DNA from: JAXLYX01 sp046351215
Lineage (GTDB): Bacteria > Myxococcota_A > Polyangia > Polyangiales > Houyiibacteriaceae
DNA: 64,000 nt
Reading direction: 5' to 3'
Assembly: GCA_046351215.1 (NCBI GenBank)
Contig: JAXLYX010000012.1
Location: forward strand, 210,564-274,563
Shown piece after piece: positions 17,946 through 25,032 of this stretch. The notes below the pieces were generated by a model. That model searched no databases and had not been told where the DNA came from. It was given only the letters and a program-made list of their open reading frames with translations. Each line of letters begins with the position of its first letter. Positions within the stretch are counted from its first letter, which is position 1. A program made the translations under genes and the position numbers.

Positions 17946-19339
17946 TCGGCGGCGCGGGCCTTCGGCGCCGAGCCGGGCGGGGTGCTCGACACGGCCTTGG
18001 TCGCGACGTTCGCGGCGATGAGGATCGGGTCGTACACGGGAGCGAAGGGCGGAGCGTACGACAGATCGAGGTCTTCGACCTCCTCGACGGTGAGGCCGGC
18101 GAGGATCGCCGTCGCGAAGACGTCGATCCGCTTCGCCACCGCGGCGTGCCCGACCATTTGAGCTCCGAGGATCGTGTGGGTCTCGGGATCCACGAAGAGC
18201 ACGGAGGTGACGGGGGCGCCGCCCGGGTACGCGTGGCCGCGGCTCGACTGGGTCGACGTCGAGCGGCTCACGCGGCGTCCGAGCCGGGCGATCTCGCCGG
18301 CGCCGAGCCCCGTGCGAGCGACCTCGAGGTCGAAGACCTTGAAGCCCGCGGTTCCGACGATGCCCGCGAAGCGGACGTCGCCTCCCACGGCGTTCGCGCC
18401 GGCGACCTTGCCCTGCTTGTTCGCGGTCGTACCGAGCGGTACGTAGGCCGGCATCCCCGTCAGGCGGTGGAAGGCCTCGCAGCAATCGCCGGCCGCGAAG
18501 ACGTCGGGGACGCTCGTCCGCTGACGATCGTCGACGGCGATCGCGCCCGTCGGACCGAGCTGGATTCCGGCCGCCTTCGCCAGGGCCACGTTGGGGCGCA
18601 CGCCGACGGAGACGAGCACGAGATCGGCTTCGATCTCTCCCCGATCCGTGCGGCAGACGAGGGTATCACCACGCTTCTCGAGACCGTGGACGTCGATGCC
18701 GAGCTCGAGCCGCACGCCGTTCGCCCGCGCCTCCTCGGCCACGCGCGTCGCGATCTCGCGCTCGAAGCCCGGCACGACCTGGTCGGTCTTCTCGAGCACG
18801 ACGACCTCGAGGCCGCGGAAGCGGAACGCCTCCGCGACCTCCATCCCGATGTAGCCGGCGCCGATGATCGCGGCGCGCCGCACGTTGCCCGTGGCGAGTC
18901 GCTCCTTCAGCGCGCAGCCGTCCTCGAGCTCGCGCAGGTGGTGGACCCCGGGCAGGTCCATGCCGGGGATCGGGAGCTTCACCGGCGCGGCGCCCGTCGC
19001 GATCACGAGCTTGTCGTAGGGGAGCTCGGATTCCTCGGACGTCGCCAGGTCCCGGAGGCGGACGAGCTTCGCGTCGGTATCGATCGCGACAGCCTCCGTG
19101 CGCAGTCGCACGTCGATCCCGCGCTCCGAACGGAAGGTCTGGGCGGAGACGACCACGAGATCGTCCATGGAACGGGAGGGATCCTCGAGGTTGTACGGGA
19201 TGCCGCACGCGCCGTACGAGACGTGTGCGCCGCGCTCGACCAGGGTCACCCGGGCCTCCGGGCGCCTCCTCTTGGCTTGGCTCGCCGCGCTCGTTCCCGC
19301 GGCCACCCCGCCGATGACGACGATGCGCAGCTCTCCCAT
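17942..19339 (-). CDS. CoA-disulfide reductase-like FAD/NAD(P) oxidoreductase
   Basis: The 465-residue flavoprotein has an N-terminal FAD motif (VVIGGVAAGTSAASQAKRR), the single redox Cys in SYGACGIPYNLED at the position of the CoADR/NADH oxidase active-site cysteine, and a second Rossmann motif IIGAGYIGMEVAEAF. A FAD-contacting VFAAGDCCEAFH and a C-terminal dimerisation domain follow. One catalytic Cys rather than a CxxxxC pair places it with CoA-disulfide reductases, NADH oxidases or persulfide reductases rather than with lipoamide dehydrogenases. ATG 19339 directly precedes the FAD motif. It is divergent from the acyl-CoA synthetase/dehydrogenase operon and co-transcribed with the MFS gene. 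Confidence 0.9.
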   Translation of the reverse strand: MGELRIVVIGGVAAGTSAASQAKRRRPEARVTLVERGAHVSYGACGIPYNLEDPSRSMDDLVVVSAQTFRSERGIDVRLRTEAVAIDTDAKLVRLRDLATSEESELPYDKLVIATGAAPVKLPIPGMDLPGVHHLRELEDGCALKERLATGNVRRAAIIGAGYIGMEVAEAFRFRGLEVVVLEKTDQVVPGFEREIATRVAEEARANGVRLELGIDVHGLEKRGDTLVCRTDRGEIEADLVLVSVGVRPNVALAKAAGIQLGPTGAIAVDDRQRTSVPDVFAAGDCCEAFHRLTGMPAYVPLGTTANKQGKVAGANAVGGDVRFAGIVGTAGFKVFDLEVARTGLGAGEIARLGRRVSRSTSTQSSRGHAYPGGAPVTSVLFVDPETHTILGAQMVGHAAVAKRIDVFATAILAGLTVEEVEDLDLSYAPPFAPVYDPILIAANVATKAVSSTPPGSAPKARAAE

Positions 19340-19409
19340 CTCCGAATCCTCGGCGAACGAGCCCCTCACGGCCGGCCGCCCTCACTCTTCGGAGGTAGGC
19401 ACGAAGGCG

Positions 19410-19425
19410 GGAACCGCAAGGTTCG
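19410..19425. promoter_or_regulatory. GAACC-N4-GGTTC palindrome, possible second TetR site
   Basis: GGAACC-GCAA-GGTTCG has the same core (GAACC, 4 nt, GGTTC) as the palindrome at 12009-12028. It lies in the divergent gap between the CoADR-like gene and the acyl-CoA synthetase operon, 16 nt before a TTGACG (19441-19446) that could be a -35 element; no convincing -10 follows. Function as an operator is an inference from the shared core. Confidence 0.45.
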
Positions 19426-19540
19426 GGCGCGTGCCCTCGCTTGACGGGGACGGGGGCGTGCGTAGCTGCCAGAAAGCTCCAGGATCCGCGCCGTTCGCCA
19501 CGTCCGGCGTGCCGCCTCCGGGGCTCGGGAGGGGAGAGCG

Positions 19541-21289
19541 ATGGAGGCGATCCACAAGGTGCCCTCGACCACGGTGGCTCCGAATCTCGAGGACTACGAC
19601 GTAGCGCGTCGGGGCTTCGACTGGACCAAGGCCCGCGCGATGCTCGACGGGCTCCCGGACGGTGCGGGGCTGCATCTCGTGCACGAGGCGGTCGTGCGCC
19701 ACGCGAGAGGCCCACGGCGGGATCACGTGGCCATCCGCTGGCTGCCGAAGCAGGGCGCGCCCGTCGAGCTCACGTTCGCGGATCTCGACGCACGCACCGC
19801 GCGCTTCGCGAACGCCCTCCGCGAGCTCGGGGTCGGCCAGGGCGACCGCGTCTTCGCGTTGATGGGGCGCATCCCCGAGCTCTACGTGGCGGCGCTCGGC
19901 ACGCTGCGGGCCGGCTGCGTCTTCTGTCCGCTCTTCTCGGCCTTCGGCCCCGAGCCGATCAAGGCCCGGCTCAACCTCGGCAAGGGCAAGGCCCTCGTCA
20001 CGACGAGCCAGCTCTACACGCGCAAGGTCCAGCCGATCCGGGCGGAGGTGCCGACCCTCGAGCACGTCCTCGTCGTCGGCGATCCGGCGCCGGCGGGGAC
20101 GGTCGCGCTCGGGCCGCTCGTCGAGCGGCAGAGCGACGCGTTCGACATCGCGCCGACCGATCCGGAGACTCCGGCGCTGCTCCACTTCACGAGCGGGACG
20201 ACCGGCACGCCGAAGGGGGCGCTCCACGTCCACGGCGCGGTCCTCATGCACCACCTCACGGGCCGCTACGTCCTCGACCTCCACCCGGAGGACGTCTTCT
20301 GGTGCACGGCCGATCCCGGCTGGGTCACGGGCACGAGCTACGGCATCATCGCGCCCCTCTCGAACGGCGTGACCATGCTCGTCGACGAGGCCGACTTCGA
20401 TCTCGAGCGTTGGTACGAGATCCTCGAGCGGGAGGAGGTCACGGTCTGGTACACGGCCCCGACCGCGATCCGCATGCTGATGAAGGCGGGGGAAGAGCCG
20501 GCGCGGAAGCGCGATCTGTCGAAGCTGCGTTTCATGGCGAGCGTCGGCGAGCCGCTGAATCCCGAGGCCGTGATCTGGAGCCAGAAGGTCTTCGGGAAGC
20601 CCTTCCACGACAACTGGTGGCAGACGGAGACGGGCGGCATCGTGATCGCGAATTACGCGTCGATGGACGTGCGTCCCGGCTCCATGGGCAAGCCGCTGCC
20701 CGGCATCGAAGCCGCGATCGTCCGGAAGAAGGAAGACGGCCACGTCGAGGTCGTGACCGAGCCGATGGTGGAGGGCGAGCTCGCGCTGCGTCCGGGCTGG
20801 CCTTCGATGTTCCGCGCCTACCTCGACATGCCCGAGCGCTACGCGAAGTGCTTCGTCGACGGCTGGTACCTCTCGGGCGATCTCGCGAAGCGCGACGCGG
20901 ACGGCTACTTCTGGTTCGTCGGACGGGCCGACGACGTGATCAAGACGGCCGGCCACCTGATCGGTCCCTTCGAGGTCGAGAGCGCGCTGCTCGAGCACGG
21001 CGCCGTCGCGGAGGCGGGGGTGATCGGGATCCCGGACGAGGTGGCGGGCGAGGTCGTGAAGGCCTTCGTCGCGCTCAAGACGGGCTTCACGGCGACGCCC
21101 GAGCTCGAGCGCGAGCTGCTCGCCTTCGCGCGCAAGCGGCTCGGTCCGGCCGTGGCGCCGCGCGAGATCGCGTTCCGCGACCAGCTCCCGCGCACGCGGA
21201 GCGGCAAGATCATGCGGCGCCTCCTCAAGGCCCGCGAGCTCGGGCTGCCCGAGGGCGATCTCTCCACGCTCGAGGGAGGTGCGCAGTGA
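19541..21289 (+). CDS. AMP-forming acetyl/acyl-CoA synthetase (AcsA-like)
   Basis: The 582-residue adenylate-forming enzyme activates a short carboxylic acid to its CoA thioester. It shows the P-loop FTSGTTGTPKGALHVHG, WWQTETGG (A5), WYLSGDLAKRDADGYF (A7) and the C-terminal PRTRSGKIMRRLLK with the catalytic, acetylation-prone Lys. A Trp in the WWQTETGG region is typical of acetate/propionate-size pockets. It resembles the about 570-residue AcsA type more than the 650-residue Acs. GGAGGGGAGAG precedes ATG 19541. It opens a five-gene operon: the next start overlaps its stop as GTGA. In this operon it may charge CoA or, directly or indirectly, the ACP at the end. Confidence 0.92.
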   Translation: MEAIHKVPSTTVAPNLEDYDVARRGFDWTKARAMLDGLPDGAGLHLVHEAVVRHARGPRRDHVAIRWLPKQGAPVELTFADLDARTARFANALRELGVGQGDRVFALMGRIPELYVAALGTLRAGCVFCPLFSAFGPEPIKARLNLGKGKALVTTSQLYTRKVQPIRAEVPTLEHVLVVGDPAPAGTVALGPLVERQSDAFDIAPTDPETPALLHFTSGTTGTPKGALHVHGAVLMHHLTGRYVLDLHPEDVFWCTADPGWVTGTSYGIIAPLSNGVTMLVDEADFDLERWYEILEREEVTVWYTAPTAIRMLMKAGEEPARKRDLSKLRFMASVGEPLNPEAVIWSQKVFGKPFHDNWWQTETGGIVIANYASMDVRPGSMGKPLPGIEAAIVRKKEDGHVEVVTEPMVEGELALRPGWPSMFRAYLDMPERYAKCFVDGWYLSGDLAKRDADGYFWFVGRADDVIKTAGHLIGPFEVESALLEHGAVAEAGVIGIPDEVAGEVVKAFVALKTGFTATPELERELLAFARKRLGPAVAPREIAFRDQLPRTRSGKIMRRLLKARELGLPEGDLSTLEGGAQ

Positions 21290-22260
21290 CGGCCCTCGGC
21301 CGCGAGCACGCGCTCGAGCTCCTCCGCCGCATGGTGCTCGTGCGGCGCTTCGAGGAGAAGTGCGCGGAGATGTACAGCCTCGGGAAGATCCGCGGCTTCC
21401 TCCACCTCTACATCGGCGAGGAGGCCTGCGGCGTCGGGGCGATAGCCGCGCTCGAGCCCGAGGACAACGTGGTCGCGACCTACCGCGAGCACGGTCAGGC
21501 CCTCCTGCGCGGCGTGACGGCGACCGAGGTCATGGCCGAGATGTTCGGGAAGGCGACGGGCTGCTCGCGCGGGCGCGGCGGCTCGATGCATCTCTTCAAC
21601 GTGCGTCAGCGCTTCTGGGGAGGTCACGCGATCGTCGGCGGCGGGCTCCCCGTCGCCGTCGGCCTCGCGCTCGCCGACAAGATGCAGGGCGTGAAGCGGA
21701 CGACGGCGATCTTCTTCGGCGAAGGCGCCTCGGAGGAAGGCGAATTCCACGAGTCGCTGAACCTCGCGGCCGTCTGGGAGCTGCCGGTCCTCTTCCTCTG
21801 CGAGAACAACCTCTACGCGATGGGCACGAAGCTCGAGCGGCACATGGCCGACACCGATCTGCTGCACCGCCCGGCCGCGTACCACATCCCCGGCGAGACG
21901 ATCGACGGGATGGACGTCGTCGCCGTGGAGCGCGCCGTGAAGTACGCGGCGGACGTCGTGCGCGAGACGGGCAAGCCGCGCTTCCTCGAGCTGCGCACGT
22001 ACCGCTTCCGAGCCCACTCGATGTACGACGCGGAGAAGTACCGGGAGAAGGCCGAGGTCGTCGAGTGGCAGAAGCGCGATCCGATCGAGCTCCTCGTCGC
22101 CCGGATGCAGGCCGCCGGTGTCTGGGAGGACGTCGATCGCGAGCGGATCGAGGCCGACGTGAAGGCGGAGGTCGAGAAGGCGGTCGCCGAGGCCGACGCG
22201 GCCGCGCTCGAGCCCATCGAGGATCTGACGAAGGACGTCTACACCGAGGTGGCCCGATGA
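21286..22260 (+). CDS. pdhA: Pyruvate dehydrogenase-type E1 component, alpha subunit
   Basis: The 324-residue thiamine diphosphate enzyme subunit shows GFLHLYIGEEACGVG, TYREHGQALLRGV, the GGSMHLF loop, and the TPP/Mg motif beginning GEGASEEGEFHESLNLA and ending CENN. The phosphorylation-loop-like YRFRAHSMYD is also present. With E1beta it decarboxylates a 2-oxoacid and reductively acylates the lipoyl group on E2. The best visual match is the alpha2beta2 pyruvate dehydrogenase type. It starts at GTG 21286, overlapping the synthetase stop, with GGAGG at the usual distance, and ends in an ATGA overlap with E1beta. Confidence 0.93.
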   Translation: MTALGREHALELLRRMVLVRRFEEKCAEMYSLGKIRGFLHLYIGEEACGVGAIAALEPEDNVVATYREHGQALLRGVTATEVMAEMFGKATGCSRGRGGSMHLFNVRQRFWGGHAIVGGGLPVAVGLALADKMQGVKRTTAIFFGEGASEEGEFHESLNLAAVWELPVLFLCENNLYAMGTKLERHMADTDLLHRPAAYHIPGETIDGMDVVAVERAVKYAADVVRETGKPRFLELRTYRFRAHSMYDAEKYREKAEVVEWQKRDPIELLVARMQAAGVWEDVDRERIEADVKAEVEKAVAEADAAALEPIEDLTKDVYTEVAR

Positions 22261-23237
22261 CGAAGACCACCTACCGCGAGGCCATCCGGGCCGCGCTGCG
22301 CAAGGCGCTCGCCGCCGACCCCCGCGTGTTCCTGATGGGCGAGGACGTCGGCCGCTACGGCGGCGCCTACGCCGTCAGCCTCGGGCTCTACCAGGACTTC
22401 GGGCCGGAGCGCATCCGCGACACGCCGCTCTCCGAGTCGGCGTTCGTCGGCGCCGGCATCGGCGCCGCCCTCGGCGGCATGCGGCCGATCGTCGAGGTCA
22501 TGACCGTCAACTTCAGCCTGCTCGCGCTCGATCAGATCGTGAACAACGCGGCGACGCTGCGGCACATGTCGGGCGGGCAGATGAGCGTCCCCCTCGTGAT
22601 CCGGATGGCGACCGGCGCCGGCCGTCAGCTCGCGGCCCAGCACTCCCACAGCCTCGAGAACTGGTATGCGCACGTGCCGGGGATCAAGGTGCTCGCGCCC
22701 TCCACCTGCCAGGACGCGCACGACATGCTCCTCGCCGCCCTGAAGGAGCCCGATCCCGTCGTGATCTTCGAGCACCAGCTCCTCTATCCGATGGAGGGCG
22801 AGCTCGACGACACGCTCGTGCAGGACGTGTGGAAGGCGGCGATCCGGAGGCCCGGCAAGGACCTCACGATCGTCGCGCACGGCGCGAGCGCCGAGAAGAG
22901 CGTGCGCGCCGCGGACGAGCTCGCGAAGGCCGGCGTCGACGCCGAGGTGATCGATCTCCGCTCCCTCCGGCCGCTCGATCTCGACACGATCTGCGACTCG
23001 ATCGCACGCACGCACCGGGTGCTCCTCGTCGACGAGGGATGGCGCACCGGCAGCCTCTCGGCCGAGGTGGGCATGCAGATCGTCGAGCGCGCGTTCTACG
23101 ACCTCGACGCTCCGATCGCGCGCCTCTGCAGCGCCGAGGTCCCGATCCCCTACGCCAAGCACCTCGAGGACGCGGCCCTGCCGCAGCCCGGCACCATCGC
23201 GGAGGCGGCCCTCCGGCTCGTACGCGGCCATGCCTGA
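22257..23237 (+). CDS. pdhB: Pyruvate dehydrogenase-type E1 component, beta subunit
   Basis: The 326-residue partner of E1alpha completes the TPP site. Conserved stretches are YREAIRAALRKAL, FLMGEDVGRYGGAY, RIRDTPLSESAFVGAGIGAA, the GAGRQLAAQHSHSLENWYAHVPG loop, and VDEGWRTGSLSAEVG in the C-terminal domain. It starts inside the E1alpha stop (ATGA) and overlaps the E2 start by 8 nt, so the subunits are translationally coupled and probably made in fixed ratio. Size and motifs match PdhB or AcoB-type subunits. Confidence 0.94.
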   Translation: MTKTTYREAIRAALRKALAADPRVFLMGEDVGRYGGAYAVSLGLYQDFGPERIRDTPLSESAFVGAGIGAALGGMRPIVEVMTVNFSLLALDQIVNNAATLRHMSGGQMSVPLVIRMATGAGRQLAAQHSHSLENWYAHVPGIKVLAPSTCQDAHDMLLAALKEPDPVVIFEHQLLYPMEGELDDTLVQDVWKAAIRRPGKDLTIVAHGASAEKSVRAADELAKAGVDAEVIDLRSLRPLDLDTICDSIARTHRVLLVDEGWRTGSLSAEVGMQIVERAFYDLDAPIARLCSAEVPIPYAKHLEDAALPQPGTIAEAALRLVRGHA

Positions 23238-24660
23238 ATTCGTCATGCCCTCGCTCGGCGCCGACATGGACGCCGGAACGCTCGTCGAGTGGAAGAAGCC
23301 GCTCGGCGCCTTCGTGAAGCGCGGCGAGATCCTCGCCGAGGTGGAGACCGACAAGGGAGTGATCTCCGTCGAGGCCTTCCACGAGGGCGTCGTCGAGCGC
23401 TACCTCGTCGAGCCGGGAACCCGCGTCCCCGTCGGGACTCCGCTCGCGATGATCGGGGAGGGCCCGGCGCGCTCGCCGGGTGTCGTCCTGCCCCCGCCTC
23501 CCGAGCCCGCGGTCGCGATCGCGGCCTCGGCCGTGCTGCTCCCGCCTCCCCCTTCGTCGGCACCACCCACGGTCGCGCAGATCAGCGACTCCCTCGTGGA
23601 GGGATCGAAGGGCATGACGATCTCGGCGCGTCACCTCGCGACCGAGCTCTCGGTCGATCCCGCGGGCGTGATCGGCACGGGGAAGCACGGGACGATCACG
23701 CGCTCGGACGTCGCGGCGAAGGCGACCGCCGGGGGGGCCGCCAAGGGGGGGTCCACGGCGCCACCTCCGCGTCCACCCGCGGAAGGGCGCGTGCGCGTGA
23801 CTCCCTTCGCGCTCCGGCGGGCCGCCGAGCTCGGCGTGCCGATCGGTGCCTGTCGACCGAGCGGTCCCGACGGAGCCGTCGTCGCGGCCGACGTCGAGCG
23901 CGCGGCGCAGGTCCTCTCCGCCGCCGCGGCCCGGGCCCCGAAACCCGACACGACGGCGAACCTCACGCCCGAGCAGCGCATGCGCCGCGCGATCGGCGCC
24001 GCGATGTCCCGGAGCAAGCGGGACATCCCGCACTACTACGTGACACACACCCTCGATCTCGCTCCCGCTCTCGAGGCTCTCGCGGCGCACAACGCCGCGG
24101 TCCCGATGAGCGAGCGCGTGCTCCCGGCCGTGCTGCTCCTCCGTGCGGCGGCGCTCGCCCTGAAGAAGGTCCCCGAGCTGAACGCGAAGTGGACCGGCGA
24201 GGAGGCCCCGCCGATCGCGGAGGTCCACCTCGGTGTCGCGATCGCGCTGCGGAAGGGGGGCCTCGTCGCGCCGCCCATCCCGAACGCGGATCGCCTCTCG
24301 ATGCCCGAGATCATGGCGAAGCTCGACGATCTCGTGATGCGCTCGCGCTCGGGAGGGCTCACGGCGACCGAGCTCGCCGGAGGAACGATCACCGTCACGA
24401 GCCTCGGGGATCGGGGCGTCGAGAGCCTGCTCCCGATCATCTATCCGCCGCAGGTCGCGATCGTCGGCTTCGGCAAGATCCTGACCCGCCCCTGGGTCGT
24501 GGGCGACGCGGTGGTGCCGCGCCCCGTCGTGACGGCGACGCTCGCCGCCGATCACCGCGTGAGCGACGGGCATCGGGGAGGTCTCTACCTCGCCGAGATC
24601 GAATCGCTCCTGTCCAATCCCGAGAGACTCTTCAACGACGCGCGAGGAAAGGCCCCATGA
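23230..24660 (+). CDS. pdhC: Dihydrolipoyl acyltransferase (E2) with two E1/E3-binding domains
   Basis: The 476-residue core subunit has one lipoyl domain (1-80) with Lys42 in VETDKGVISV, then a Pro/Ala-rich linker. Two peripheral subunit-binding-like segments follow (about 132-165, ISARHLATELSVDP with GTGKHGTITRSDV; about 187-222, VTPFALRRAAELGV with GPDGAVVAADV), and the acyltransferase domain occupies about 245-470. The catalytic motif is HRVSDGHRGG (His about 442), a close variant of DHRVxDG. Two binding segments in tandem are less common than one. The gene overlaps E1beta by 8 nt and the ACP gene by ATGA. No E3 (lipoamide dehydrogenase) gene lies in the operon, so E3 must come from elsewhere. 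Confidence 0.92.
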   Translation: MPEFVMPSLGADMDAGTLVEWKKPLGAFVKRGEILAEVETDKGVISVEAFHEGVVERYLVEPGTRVPVGTPLAMIGEGPARSPGVVLPPPPEPAVAIAASAVLLPPPPSSAPPTVAQISDSLVEGSKGMTISARHLATELSVDPAGVIGTGKHGTITRSDVAAKATAGGAAKGGSTAPPPRPPAEGRVRVTPFALRRAAELGVPIGACRPSGPDGAVVAADVERAAQVLSAAAARAPKPDTTANLTPEQRMRRAIGAAMSRSKRDIPHYYVTHTLDLAPALEALAAHNAAVPMSERVLPAVLLLRAAALALKKVPELNAKWTGEEAPPIAEVHLGVAIALRKGGLVAPPIPNADRLSMPEIMAKLDDLVMRSRSGGLTATELAGGTITVTSLGDRGVESLLPIIYPPQVAIVGFGKILTRPWVVGDAVVPRPVVTATLAADHRVSDGHRGGLYLAEIESLLSNPERLFNDARGKAP

Positions 24661-24902
24661 CCGAAGACGAACTCCGCTCCACCGTCGCACGCTGCCTCGA
24701 GGCCACGATCCCGGAGGCCGACGCCGCGTCGCTGGACGCCGCCACCAGCCTTCGCGATCAGCTCGACATCGACTCGATGGACATGCTGCGCTTCGTGAAG
24801 GCGCTCCACGGCGCCACGAAGCTCGACATTCCTGATACGGACGTTCCAAAACTCGAGACGATCGACGGCGCCGTGGCGTACCTGGCCGCGAAGCTCGGCT
24901 GA
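24657..24902 (+). CDS. Acyl carrier protein
   Basis: This is an 81-residue acidic helical protein with the phosphopantetheine site Ser40 in QLDIDSMDMLRFV, a DSMD variant of the usual DSLD/E. Helix I (DELRSTVARCLEATI) and helix III/IV (ETIDGAVAYLAAKLG) match the ACP fold. It begins inside the E2 stop codon (ATGA), so it is part of the acyl-CoA synthetase/E1/E2 operon and not of a fatty acid synthesis cluster. It could accept an acyl group made by the complex or the synthetase, or serve an unrelated dedicated synthesis. The role is not known from sequence. Confidence 0.9.
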   Translation: MTEDELRSTVARCLEATIPEADAASLDAATSLRDQLDIDSMDMLRFVKALHGATKLDIPDTDVPKLETIDGAVAYLAAKLG

Positions 24903-25032
24903 TACGGCGCACCCGGGGGGCGAGCGGCGCTCGACAGCGGCTCGGAACTGGTCGATTCTCGCCGCGTGAGCGGGGGGGAGGGCCGGATGCGCCCATCCCG
25001 CTCCCCGTCCCAGGGCAGACGAAGGGGAGACG

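Noticed and set aside
17942..19339. Missing E3 (lipoamide dehydrogenase) for the adjacent E1/E2 operon
   Set aside because: It has a single active-site Cys of CoADR type, not the CxxxxC disulfide required for E3.
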